From NCBI GenBank assembly GCA_963989245.1, contig OZ022342.1, forward strand, positions 19,679,868 to 19,743,867: 64,000 nt of DNA, read 5' to 3'. A program made the position numbers and the translations under genes. Positions 40,987 through 53,482 of this stretch are shown here, one piece after another. This DNA comes from Nansenia antarctica. Lineage: Eukaryota > Chordata > Actinopteri > Argentiniformes > Microstomatidae. The notes beneath the pieces were generated by a model. That model did not search any database and was not told the origin of the DNA. It saw only the letters and a list, made by a program, of their open reading frames with translations. The first letter of the stretch is position 1; every line of letters begins with the position of its first letter.

Positions 40987-41434
40987 CATGTCTGTCAAAC
41001 TATACCACAAAACAACTGACATGTCAAGCACCATGGTCACACATGGTTCCATGTTACCCAAGAATAGAGAACAAGTGCCATCTGGTGGTCACTGGAAAAG
41101 GGGGCGTCTGCGCAGAATCTGAAATACTGTAAATCCATTCATCCTTGACTAGATCATTCTTCTTTCAATAGGGCCTACACAGCATCACCAATAGTATCTC
41201 AAGGCAGACGGGTTGAAACCCACCATGTTATTTTGGGTTGATAACCGAGGGGTCAAAGAGCTAAGCCTCTCAACACTGTTGAGACTCATGGCTTAATCAA
41301 TCTTTACTAACTCCTCTGAGTGTAATAGATTGAGTATGCGAGAGGTAGAGAGAAATGTGAACTTCATCACAGGCCCGTCCAGAGCCAAGCAGGGCCACAG
41401 GCTAGAATAAGAGACTCAAAAGAGGTTCCACACT
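40186..41434. other. fgf18 3' UTR and intergenic
   Basis: The region starts with the presumed fgf18 3' UTR, ending somewhere near 40880 in AT-rich sequence. A (CA)n tract lies at 40950-40984. Nothing else recognised. Confidence 0.4.
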
Positions 41435-41435
41435 T

Positions 41436-41685
41436 TTATTTTTCAAATAAATAACAATGGACCCTCCAGATTCCCATACAAAATAAAAAACAGGTTACAG
41501 CAAAAAGAATGAAGAACAGCAAAGAAGTGACCAGCTGATGGCCTTGCTGTTGCATATCTGTGCTGGATCTCCTCCTTTGCGAGCTTTGCAGCCCTTCCAT
41601 AACTGGGTGGTGGTCTCCAGTCTTCGACAGCCCCACCCATAATCATGTCATTTCCTGCGGCCAGAACATGTTCCTCTGCCTGCAT
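41436..41685 (-). CDS. Candidate small gene, two overlapping frames, unassigned
   Basis: Frame A starts with ATG at 41685 and gives 80 residues (DWRPPPSYGRAAKLAKEE, IQHRYATARPSAGH), ending at 41443. Frame B, from an in-frame ATG at 41597, gives 54 residues with one clear membrane segment (LVTSLLFFILFAVTCFLF) and stops at 41436. An AATAAA signal at 41440-41435 overlaps the stop, and an acceptor-like CTCCCCCCTCCGCAG lies just upstream of frame A. This looks like the last exon of a small transcript. Human SMIM23 lies between FGF18 and FBXW11, so orthology is possible, but I cannot confirm it. A single frameshift joining A to the membrane segment of B is another option. Confidence 0.35.
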
Positions 41686-42055
41686 GTCTCAGGCATGTGG
41701 GCCCTGCGGAGGGGGGAGCAGCGGGCGGGGACTAGGGGTATAACCTCTCACTGCAGAACAACTCTGTGGAAAGTTTCCTTGAACTGAAAATGTGTGTGTG
41801 AGAGAGTGGGTGTACATGTACTGCGTATGTGTGGAGAGGAATCTGGGTTTCAGAGCACTGTTGCATTCCTGATCACACTCTGGGCTCCAGCAACAGCATT
41901 CCCTGTCTGCACACCCACTTTGATCCTCCCTTCATAACATTACACACACACACACACATACTCTCTCTCACTCTTTCCCTACAACAGTCACACAGGCAGA
42001 CACCCATTCTGACTGAACAATAAATCATGCCATAAGTACCTTCTAACTGTCACAG

Positions 42056-42099
<44 letters not shown>

Positions 42100-44090
42100 A
42101 TTAATCAGACCCATATATACATAATTTGGCAAACTATCCTCAATCTTGGCACCAAATATTCCATAAGCTTGATATTCTAACATCATGGAAATTGTAAATG
42201 TCAAACAGAGCTTGTTAAAATGAATATCCATGGGTCAAGTATTCAACATAAAATACACACCTCCACTCCCACACAGTGATGTACATGTCTCTATGATAAA
42301 TATCTCCCTTTCTGCTTCCCTATTTTGGACACGCACGCACTCACTCACTCACTCACATACTTCTTTAATAGACTGGCCATTTGAGGACTTAAGTGATGGT
42401 ACTAGCATCATAGATAAATGTGGCACATAGAACAAGGAACAAACACACTGCTCATACAAGCTGGTTAACACTCCTTCACAGTCAAGTACTTTATTCTTAA
42501 TAATAATAATAATAATAATGTTTTTTTTTCTTTAAAAAATCATTTCAATATACAACACCATTTTAGACGAGACAATTCTGTTTACAACTAATTTCAGCTC
42601 AGTTAGGGGTCATTCAGAACCTAGACAGGCAGACAGCAAGAGGGGGGGGGACAGAACAAGACAGAGGGAGAGAAAGTGAGGGGTAAGAAGGGGAAGGGAA
42701 CCAGGGATGAGAGCAATAATTTGAGAGGGGTTTGGAGAGAGAATAAACTACAATTCTTAGTACGATGTAACAAAGAAAGCTAAATGAATTAAAAAGACCC
42801 AAATAAAAAAAGGAAATAAAAAGAAATTAAAAAAAGAAAAGAAAAGAAAATAGAAAAACAGATATAGGTCTGGGAGGGTTTTCCGGCTACAGTTTGATGA
42901 GTTCCAGATCATCAGCCGTTCTCACGCACACTATTGTCCCATCATTCATCCATGCAGTACAGTCTTCTGGGAAGAAATATACACTTCAGCTTTCTCTCTT
43001 CCACAAAGTCTCTCTCTTTTTTTTTTTTTCTTCCACCAAACAAAGAATGAGAAAAGAACAGGATTGATACAGAGTCCTTCGGCCCTGTGGGGGCCCGGCC
43101 TGGGGGGCATCTGTCACTCAGTCTGGTTGAGAAGGGTTGAGCCTCGGCCCTTCCTCCTTCCGTTCCTCCCAAAGGGGGCATTTCTGACAGAACGACTTGA
43201 TCCCCCCTGTCTCCACCTCTTCTGCCTTCAGCTTATATTCCTTCATGACCATGTCTCTGCCTCTGCCTTAGGTGAGCAGAGTAAGGGGAGGTGGGGGCTT
43301 TAGAGTGGGACCAAAAGGACTCTGCTCTGTGTGTGTGTGTGTATGTGTGTGTATGTGTTTGTGTGTGTGTGTTTGTGTTTTTTGTGGGGTGGGGCAAAGG
43401 GCAGTGTGTTTGAGCACTGAAGATCAACTCAAAATGAACACCAGGAGGACAGAGATGAAGAGATGGTGCGAGGAGGAGGATGGAGGAGTGGGGAGAGGGG
43501 AGAATGGGTCCGTTCTTCGACCTGGCATCGACCTGTGACCCTGACACATTGACACAGAGACTTGGCCATCAGGACTGTCCCCGCACACACACCACATTCC
43601 AACGGGCCTGCCCTGAAGAGAGAGAGAGAGAGAGACCAATTTAGTATACTAGAATCTTGTGTATGTGTCAGTAAATGTGTGTATGGAACAGAGGGTGTAT
43701 GTGTGTGGGCGCTATGACTGTTGGGAAACAGGCTTATCAGGCCAACCATTTGGAACTGCGTTTCACCACACCCAGTGAAGGTGAGTGATGAATGTTGGAT
43801 GTGGCAAGAACTATCAAAACAATTAACATACAGGTTTGTATGACATGGAGATATTCATGCTTTTTATACTGCTGCAGACTAGGGGATAGATCAAAGGGTT
43901 AAAACACTACAACGGCTCTCCCTCTACTCAGTCCTTGGAATATGGACTGGCTCTGCTGCCTGATTATACCGAATAAAAGATTCCTTAAAAACACGTTTAG
44001 TAAGTTGTCACTGTGCTTTATTTTCTTACACACTACAGTGTAGGAGCATGGAGGAGATCCCTCCAGAGTGTGAGGGCATGCGTGTACCTG
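41686..44090. other. fbxw11 3' UTR and intergenic
   Basis: The minus-strand fbxw11 3' UTR should run from 44090 downward. A possible AATAAA lies at about 42494-42489. Microsatellites: (CA)n 42058-42097, (AAT)n 42502-42520 and (GT)n near 43330. No other gene recognised. Confidence 0.4.
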
Positions 44091-44954
44091 CTATCTGGAG
44101 ATGTAGGTGTACGTCCGGGAGGGCGACCGGCCCTCTGTCTGTCCATTGGTTGACACGTTCAGGAAGTCCCAGATGAGGATGGTGTCATCATGAGAACTGC
44201 TGATGATCTGGAACTCGTCAAACTGTAGCCGGAAAACCCTCCCAGAGTGCTCCTGAAAGACAGCGCCCATCGTTAGCATCGGCATCTTCACCATTACCAC
44301 CGATGTGGTCTCCTCTTTATATAAAAAAAAATTAAAAATGAAAAGAAAAAAAGACATCTGTTTTCACAACCCAGACTACACTCACCACTAGTGTGCGCAG
44401 ACAGAGAGTGCTGGCAGGGGCGCGAGGGTCCAGGGCTGCTTGCAGGTCCCATACCTTGATTTTGCTACAAAGGAACAGCACAGGGTTACCATCTGGTGCG
44501 TCAACGACAACAAACACAGCTAACAGTGTTCGAGTCACATTATTGGATAAACTGAGGCTATATCTCTTACCATGGCCTAAAAAACCGAAACAATTAAAGG
44601 TCAGGGGATTAACAGTGGGTAAATGCAGGATTAATGGACCAAAATAAACACATTAACAGACCCCATTAGTAGTGAGGATCAGCTCAGACTAACGCCCGTC
44701 ACAGAAGGATAAACCCACTCTTACCCATCATAGGCTCCGCTAACAATCCTTTTGTTGTCAAACCGGATGCAGCGGACTAACTCTTCATGTCCCTCCAGTA
44801 CTCGCAAACACGCTCCACACTCAATGTCCCACAACCTAGAGGGGGAGAGAATGTGTTGAGAAAACAACCAATCATAATTCAAAACCCAATTGGTGGTAAT
44901 TGATCAATGGTGATTTTTGCATATTTCACACCACATGTATACACAAACGCATTC

Positions 44955-45052
<98 letters not shown>

Positions 45053-45528
45053 CGGATAGTGTTGTCAGAGGAGCCACTGACTACTAGCCTGTCCCGGTAC
45101 TGCAGACAGGCAATTCCTCTCTTATGGCCGTTCAGCGTGCGCACAAACTCACACGTGCTGGTGCTCCACACCTGCAGGGGACACCATGAAAAACATGAGC
45201 AAAAACACCATGCAGACAGATCTACACGCTGTAGACAAGAGAAGAACATTTATATATAAATCAACCATTTTCAACAGCCTTTCCTTTTCTGAAACCCAGT
45301 CTTTCCTTCCCCCCCCCCCCCCCCCCCATCTACTACTAATCACTGTGGACTCGGCAACGCGGCGACTAAGATTAAGAGAACATCTTTGTGGGCCAGAGGA
45401 ATACTCCAGTCACACTCACACAAGTATGTGTGTTTGAAGGAGTGATATTGTGCAGATGCATCAACACATGAATGTAAACACATGAGTAAAGACATACATA
45501 ACAGATGTACTGTATGTAGGTCCACAAT

Positions 45529-45564
<36 letters not shown>

Positions 45565-47087
45565 TGCCGTCCCTCCCTTATTACTTTGGGAATGTTTTCA
45601 GAGAGCTGGGGCGTAGAGTGCGGGAGACGGCTCGGTGCGGAATGCTTTGGCCCGCCTCCCAGGGCGATGGGTGGGCTAGCCAGGGTCTCTTTGTTCCTGG
45701 AATCCTGGCTGCCCACAAATCCACCGTCTGGAAGACAGGGGGGAGGCGCAGCGCCGGGGCCGAGGTGAGGAGACAGGCCAGCCAGCAGTTTGGCCCGAGG
45801 AGGAGTGACGCCAGCGGTGAACTCAAGAGTTCACGGCTTCCCACAGCAGGCCTTACTATCGGAGCAAAACTGCTCTATGCTGCTCTCTACTGGATGCTTC
45901 ATATAACATCCCAAGTACCAAGGTGAGTGGGGGAGCTGGTCGTCTCCCAAGTCAGACCTGCTGCCTCCCACAAATGACATAGCTTGCGTCTATTCAGTTT
46001 CGGTGTACTTTTGATGGAAGAGGATGGACATGCAGACGCAGGAAGTCGGGCTGTCATTATTCCTCCGAACCTCTGATTACTCCATTCCTTCTGAACCCTG
46101 CCTCCACACGTGTGATTTGTCAGGAGAGGTCAGTTGTCAAAAAAGTGACTCATGCCTGGAGACTCGGGACATGGGAGACTGGGTCGCTTTGGAACTAGCC
46201 GTCTTTCATTTCACGGTTTTGGGAATGAATAATGAGAGGCAGCGATGGGGAAACAAAACCAGTTCCTCGTTTAAACAACTCTGGTTGTACGGAGTAGAGG
46301 AGGGCAGGGTCTCAGTTCCATGTCTGTCTACTGCTAACACCACACACACAGGCGCACACACACCCAGGGTTGGGTGGTATCCAATTTTTGACACCGTAAA
46401 ACTGCCCCCCATATTTTACTGGGAAATGTCAAATCTGTACGGTATTACCGCAGGATTTAAAAATCACATTGTAGGGCCTTGAGGGAGCCGCCAATTTCAA
46501 ATAATTAATTTGTGACAGTGGCTGGTGAAAGGTGGACCAAAGCCCTAGCTCCGGCCTTTCCGTGAACATGCTCCAACACTTTCCGCAAGCAGCGCCGGAA
46601 AATGCACCAAAACCCCCCCCAAAACAGATACTCTTACGCCGTTTATTATATATATGCACATATTGCGCAGCCAACACATTTTTATGACGGTATTTAAAAC
46701 GGACACCGTTGCTATTTTTCTAATACGGTATTACCACCCAGCCCTGCCCTACCCTAACACACACACACACACACTTCTTGGCACGTAAGTCATAACTGAA
46801 CCACCAAACATCTACTAAGCAATCCACAAAGACTTGCCTTGATGGTGCGGTCCCCGGACGCAGACACAATGTACTTGTCGTCAAAGTCCACTACGTTGAC
46901 CGCCGCTCGGTGGCCCACCAGGACGCGGCGCAGACTGATGTCAGTGGGAGAGGCCATGTCCCACACGGCGATGGAGCGGTCCTTGGAGCACGTCACCATC
47001 AGACCGTTACAGAACCGCAAATGGAGGACCGCCTCGTTGTGATGGATCAGAGTGTTCAGCACCTCACCAGTGTTCACATCCCACACC

Positions 47088-47130
<43 letters not shown>

Positions 47131-50100
47131 GAAGACAGAGAGAGAGACAGCCAGAGAGAGAGATACTCAATACCAGAAGAGAAACTCAATATAATAAAAA
47201 AAAAGAAAAACTGAAAAATACTCTCAATGGACGCTTAAAAGCTTCTGTTAGCACTGCTAAGTGACGTTGGTAGAGAGGAGGGAGGGGAGGTGCTGACCTG
47301 ACGGTCGAGTCTGAGGAGCCGGTGACAATGACCCTCTCATCATACTGCAGACACAGCACTGATCCCGTGTGACCCGTGAGGATCTTCAGACACTCCAGAG
47401 ACTGTTTATCCCAGATCTGCACACATACGAGAGGATGAGACACAAACACACAGACACATACACACACACGAACGCGCGCACGCACGCAAACTCACCTTGA
47501 TTGAGTTGTCTCTGAGACCGCTGATGATTTTGTCATCGTCGTACTGCAGGCAGTAAACCCCCTTACTGTTTTCTGAGCGACACTGGATCCGCTGGAGATT
47601 GTGCCGACCACACCTCCAGTTGGCCTCGATGGTCTGCAGGAAGAGGGGGGAGATGGTTAATGTAGGCAATATCAGTGAGAGAACGAGGGGTGTAGGGAAG
47701 ACTAGTGAGAGGAGGGAGGAGGAGCAGCGGGTACACCTGTAGGCGGATTCGGTGGTGGTGCCAGCTATTTGATTTACATGTGTGATCAATAACCTATTTA
47801 CAGTTGAATGAGCTTGCCTGGCGGACATCCTGAAGAAATCAAGCCTTATCATTTGTCATTTCCTTTGCCATTGTAATGTATCTCACACCTACGTCCTATT
47901 GTTGGGAATGGTATTTAAGGAAAAGGACAGCAATGTCCTTTGAGTTATTCTCCCTTGTTATCCTTGACACACATTAAACGTATGTTTAAAACTTAGGTCA
48001 TATGTACCTTACAAACTGTTAAATTGGTTATTTTGTTGATACTCTATTCTAGGCGTGTACAGAGATGTCATTATGTGTATCTGTTCAATCTACAAAATTA
48101 TCTGTATCTGTATTCGGACAGAAGACCTGAAGTGGGCGTGGTTTATACCGTCACGTTTCATCTTTAAATTAATTATAATACAATTAATTGTCTTGGCATA
48201 TAATTAATTATGAAATATATTTCCACATTCTCATACTGTACGGTTCACTGTTCGCTAGGTCAACGTGATTTACTACTTGCGATGCAAGAGTTTTGCATCG
48301 AGGCAGCATTCTTGAATACATTCTTCCTATGGGCATTTATTCTTATCCCGTCCTCTATCCTTGTGTGATTTTATTTCCAATTCTCCAGTTGGATGAACCC
48401 CGACGTGATCTTTTGCAGAGGTCCAACCATAGTTTGGGGCAGACACTCCTTCAGAAAACTGACACGATTCTTCATTCTTGTTATGGATATGAACAAAACT
48501 GAACTGTTTAGATTAAAGTTAATGATTATTTTAGTATGCATTGAATAACCTATAGACACATTGCTTTATGTATCAGTAATTATGTTATTATTTGTAAACG
48601 TGAAACAGATTCATTCCCTGGCAGGGATGGACACGCTCACCGACGCACACTCGATAGCCCAGATCCTCATTCATTTGCGTGAAAATGGATCCAGATTTAA
48701 ATCTAGCGCAGAAAATGTTGGGTTGCATCACAAGATGTAGTGATATTCATACACCAAGTTTCAATCTTAGGAATAACCTGTAATGTTTGTGTAATGTTGT
48801 CTTAATTACGTTCTGATTACTATAAGCTTCGCTGCTTGGTGCGGTCATGGATTCATGCTTCTTGTCAGTGTAATGTGTCGTGTTTAGAATCTGTAAGATG
48901 GTACTAGCAGTTTAGTGTTGCCGCTCAGTATTTGTACAAGTGTGAGTTTACGTCCACGTGTGGTTATGTCTCACAAATTATTGGGAATGTTCCCTGCGCC
49001 GATGCTGGATAAGTGATTTTATTTCCAGTTGTTATAGACCGTGGCCTATCTGTCAGATGTAATTTGTCCAGCATTGCTGATTCTATCGTTTTCCTTTTAT
49101 TTTGAGTTTCAAGTAGAGCTGGGCGATAAATCAATTTGATCAATTAATTCAAATTCATGGTTTAGGACAATGTTTAAAAATGAACATCGATTTTCACTTC
49201 AACTTGGGTAAATATGGTACAGATTAAAAATCATAAATCGAGTGTGGTGTGAAGAAAAAAACTGATTTTATCTTTAGGCCATATCGCCCAGCTCTAGATT
49301 CAAGTATTTTGTTATGATCGATCGTCTGTCACACAGGGATGAGCAAAACATTATCAATCACTATTAATCATGAAACATCTTTTGGAGTCAGGTATAACGT
49401 AAAGTTAACATGTGACCACTCGTATCTCTTCATGTCCATAACTGTCTGAAGTTGAACTTGGGAATACATGTGTGTCTTTATTCTTAACCCGTCCTCTATT
49501 CTTCAGTGTGATTTTATTTCCAATTATTTACACCCACCTCTATGTCCTGGATGATTTTGGGGTACAGGGAGCGATAATAGGAGTTTGGTGGGACTTCTGT
49601 GGTTCGATTCTTGAACAGATACTTTTCCCTGGGAGAAGAAACACATCCACTTTAACAAACAATATCAACCATCTCTCATAGGTAGAAACAGTGAGTGTGA
49701 TTAGATGCCATCCATCATGTGGGTTCTTGAGAGCAAAGTGAGAGTCAGTGATCCTCAATTAAACAAGTGATAGGAATGAAACCCATTGGGCATTGTGGCA
49801 CAGTGCTCCCATTCGGCACTACTCACCACTGGTGCCTCTCAGACAAGCCCTTCCAGAGTGGGTCTGTGCGGACCATGCGTTCAATGAGCTTCTTCCACAG
49901 CATGCCCTCTGAGATGACCCTCTGCCACTCCTTACACACCAGTTCTGCCGAGCACAGCGAGCGTGCGTCCAGGAACGACAGGATGTTCTCCGCTATGTGG
50001 TCCAAACCCTGAGCTGCAACGTCAAGGACACAGGATTGTAAATCCAACCTTTCCGTTTGATCACCAGTGAGCACAGTACGAAGTACAGTACAGGCCAAAA

Positions 50101-53100
50101 GTTTGGACACACCTTCTCATTCAATGCGTTTCCTTTATTTTCATGACTATTTGGTACATTGTAGATTCTCACTGAAGGCATCAAAACTATGAATGAACAC
50201 ATAGGAATTATGTATTTAACAATAAAGTGTGAAATAACTCTAAATATGTCTTATATTTTAGATTCCTCAAAGTAGCCACCCTTTGCTTTTTTGTTGTTAA
50301 TAAAATATATAAGAATAATATTAAATATAATATGTGTTAATAATAATATGTTATTATATATATATAATATTATTATTATATATTTTATTAACAACAACAA
50401 CAAATATATTTTATTAACAACAAAAAAAGCAAAGGGTGGCTACTTTGAGGAATCTAAAATATAAGACATATTTAGAGTTATTTCACACTTTTTTGTTAAG
50501 TACATCATTCCACATGTGTTCATTCATAGTTTTGATGCCTTCAGTGAGAATCAACAATGTAAATAGTCATGAAAATAAAGGAAACACATTGAATGAGAAG
50601 GTGTGTCCAAACTTTTGGCCTGTACTGTATGTGTGGGGATGAACTGTGTCTGGCCATCCAGACATGTAGTGGTGGATTTGGTATGTCGTAGGTTTGCTTC
50701 TTACAATCACACAAAGCCCTTTCAAACTGTGGTGTGTACAATACCTGGCAGTGCAGTGATGAAGTCCCTTTGGAGCATGGGTTTGAGGTAGGAGTTGATG
50801 TGGCCATGTTGGTAGTGGCACATGCGTGAGATCAGGTGTTCCACAAACTCCACCTGGTCAGCTTCAGACCACTGGTCAAACAGCTGGATGCAGACGTCCT
50901 TCTCCTTCTCGTAGTTCCCTTCCGACGGCCGCTTCCTCGAACCTGTCATCGGACCGTTAGTGATCTAACAGCAGAGAGGGAAAGATGGTCAAGAACACCT
51001 GAAATTTGGAATTATAAAACAGCTCTCCACAACAAATATGGTAGTCCACATATCAGGGAATTAGGAACACTAACACTATCTGGGAGAGACACAAAAGTTG
51101 CAGCGAAGAAATCCTTTCTAGATTGTTTTTTTTCCCCATTGCTGCAAGAGAAGTGTAAAACGGTTTTCGATAAAAAGACTTCTGCTAAATGACAAAAACG
51201 TAATGCTAATGTAGAAGCTTTTGACATTGAGGCCTAAAAATAAATAAATAAAATAAGTAGGCTAAGGTTGAAAACTGAATCCGAATCTCTATGTGAAATC
51301 TTCTTGGCAGATCAACAAACAATATATCTACATCCCACTGATAGTATATAAATTATCACCAGAATAGACAAGTCAGTGTATTGAATAACAAACAGAAATA
51401 CATTGTGCTTTGGATTGGCTTTTCATTTTGCCAACTGTTGTTGTTGTTGATCTCTTACCAAAAAAAGACAAATGCGATTGTCTGGAATTCAACAACAGAA
51501 CCACTTTAAAATGTGCTGTGTGAGAAGGATAACGACATAAAAGGAGAGAGAACCTCTTGGTGTGAAAATTCATTCAATTTCAGTGACTGGCTATTCAACT
51601 GTGGCTGGCTCACCTTGAACACTGTGGTTTTCTTTGATGAGAGGTCATCTGTCTGTGAATCCATGACTGAGGTGTTCTGATGGGACGAGGGAGAATCCAT
51701 CAGTACATCAAAAGACACATCGGCTCATTTGTCAATAGAACACGGGCACAAAATGACACTTCCTGACCCAAACGACCCCACAACATCGAGTTTACTTTGA
51801 GGATCAAAGTACAATGTCAGGATAGAGGACTTCACATCCATAAACACCGTCAGTAAAGGTAAACAAATTGTTTGAGTGTGAATTGTTGGGGGGGTACATC
51901 AAATTGTATAACCACTGTCCTATGGCTAATAAGGAAAGACACAGACCATAATGTGCTCACCAGTTCCAGCATAAAACTAGTAGGACGCCTGTGAGTAAGA
52001 CCATGTCCATTAAAGATAGACCTATATTGAGATATTAGGACCGGGCAGTGCAACAGTTGTTAGCTATACTTTGGAGTGGTCTCAGTGCCACCACCTTAAT
52101 ATAGGGCAGCCCATAGCAGGTGCAAGACACATCAAGCTGTGTGTAGCAGACTGGACTGGGGTACTCTCCCAAGAGTTGTGCCATTACTGTTCATGTATGC
52201 ACAATACACATTAAGGAGCCATGGCATGATTGACCAAAGTCATGCACACTATTGTGTCTGTTAAGCCAGACTGTGTGAGACAGTGGACAAATAATACACG
52301 TTAGAACACATGCCACAAGGTGGGCCTGCTGGCTAGCTATGATTTGGAGGTTAGAGAAACAGGGGGAACAAAATTCATCAATCGAGAAGAATGATTGACA
52401 ACCCCTGAGAACACTGGCAAGTACCGTTAGGCGTAAGTACATAGCGAACAGATCTAGCCCCAAATATCAACTTTAATACTTTAGTGACATCACCGCTAAA
52501 TACACACTTCTTGCTAACATTTGAAGTATGAGTTATGTTTAGCGCAGCATAATATTAGCCTATTTCGTTTTCTCCAACATGATAACGAGCTTATTAGCCA
52601 CAGCGATCGAGCTCGTTCCCCACTTCCTTCTACGCAGCTTGAAATCAGCCTTCACAGAAAAATCAACTCATCGCTCGGACATAACGCTTATGTGGGTGTC
52701 TCCTTTCATAGTTATCTTAGCGATTTCTTTCGGATCGACGCTGTCAGGGGGGGTAGTTAGCGGCTAGCCTCGACACCGGTTAGGGCTTGTATTCATCGGG
52801 ATACTTTTTTGGAGTACACGGGTGGGATAGGTCGCCAGTTGTGTTGTACTAGCCGGAGAAATGGCGCAGCGGCGACGCAGTGAGTGAGATCGCACAGACC
52901 CGCTGTCCTGGCTGTAGCCTTTAGCTATGCTAAGCTAAGTATGACGGGACCACACCACGGCCCTTTCAGTCCCTCACTGCTAGTGACTCGTTTAGCGATC
53001 CGAACAGCAAATCTGGGGGGACCTCTACCCCCCTGGCATTGATGACACGAAAACGTTCTGGAATCATTTCCGAACAAAGCATCCAATGGGGTGTTGGAGC

Positions 53101-53395
53101 GATCGCAACCACGCGCCGTGGGGGCAATGTTAGCTCGCTAACTATATCATGGACATTAAGGCCCTCTACCTTTAAGTTAGCTGGCTACGTTAAAGTTAGC
53201 TAGCGGCTAACTTAGCTAGCAGACCCTCCTTTTTTTCCCTGTCCCTTCTTTGCGATCGGTCTTTCGTTCGACCGACACGATCGCGATGATCGCATCCGCT
53301 GAATCCCTACATCGAGACCAGGGGACGTGGAGGTGTACATCGAATCCGACACTCACCATCAGCTCGATCGTTTTGTCCTCCATCTCCGGCTCCAT
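44091..53395 (-). CDS. fbxw11: F-box/WD40 protein 11 (beta-TrCP2), SCF ubiquitin ligase receptor
   Basis: Twelve coding exons: 53395-53357, 51676-51614, 50964-50745, 50013-49827, 49628-49538, 47633-47496, 47416-47298, 47087-46838, 45171-45053, 44835-44725, 44464-44386 and 44252-44091. Phases close to 525 residues. It begins [13 protein letters not shown] and carries the dimerisation region ([34 protein letters not shown]). The F-box follows at about 108-150 ([20 protein letters not shown]). Seven WD40 blades run from about 220 ([19 protein letters not shown]) to the end (SRTYTYISR). The protein binds DSGxxS phosphodegrons such as beta-catenin and IkappaB and presents them to SCF. Human FBXW11 is nearly identical in the WD40 part. 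The intron after exon 8 uses a GC donor (AAG|GCAAGT). Exon 2 ([20 protein letters not shown]) corresponds to the N-terminal exon that varies between isoforms. Confidence 0.97.
44958..45048 (+). repeat. (CA)n microsatellite abutting an fbxw11 splice donor
   Basis: About 90 bp of CA lie on the plus strand, TG on the coding strand. It begins immediately inside the intron: the donor reads CG|GTGAGTGTGTG, so the repeat is part of the extended donor context of exon 9. Confidence 0.9.
46365..46746. mobile_element. hAT-like MITE in fbxw11 intron 8
   Basis: The inverted ends are CAGGGTTGGGTGGTAT and the matching ATTACCACCCAGCCCTG, 382 bp overall, with no ORF of its own. The end sequence resembles fish hAT-type MITEs, but the superfamily is inferred. 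Confidence 0.6.
47088..47155 (+). repeat. (GA)n tract serving as polypyrimidine tract of fbxw11 exon 8
   Basis: On the coding strand this is (CT)n ending CTCTCTCTCTCAG|GGTGTGG, so the microsatellite is the polypyrimidine tract of the acceptor at 47088. Confidence 0.85.
49114..49296. mobile_element. 183-bp MITE in fbxw11 intron 5
   Basis: The ends are TAGAGCTGGGCGATA and its inverted copy TATCGCCCAGCTCTA. The interior is AT-rich and non-coding. This is a very common type of fish MITE by pattern. Confidence 0.7.
50086..50627. mobile_element. Fold-back Tc1-like MITE in fbxw11 intron 3
   Basis: TA at 50084-50085 and 50628-50629 flank a 542-bp element. Its ~200-bp arms are inverted copies of each other, starting CAGTACAGGCCAAAAGTTTG and ending in its reverse complement. 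The centre is TA/TTA-rich. There is no transposase, so it is a non-autonomous palindromic element. Confidence 0.85.
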
Positions 53396-53474
53396 ATTGT
53401 TGTTCCGCGAAACTCGCTCTGCGAAAATGGAAACCCAACCCTGCGTCGGCGGTGGCGGCGGCCCGCAGCTGATG

Positions 53475-53482
53475 TGACGTCA
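53475..53482. promoter_or_regulatory. CRE palindrome upstream of fbxw11
   Basis: TGACGTCA lies 80 bp upstream of the fbxw11 ATG (53395) in GC-rich, CpG-rich sequence that has the look of a housekeeping promoter (about 53230-53500). Confidence 0.5.

Noticed and set aside
45586..46482. Open frames of 60-150 codons in fbxw11 intron 8 (plus strand)
   Set aside because: They have no domain, splice or start context, and part overlaps a MITE. They are most likely chance frames in GC-rich intron sequence.
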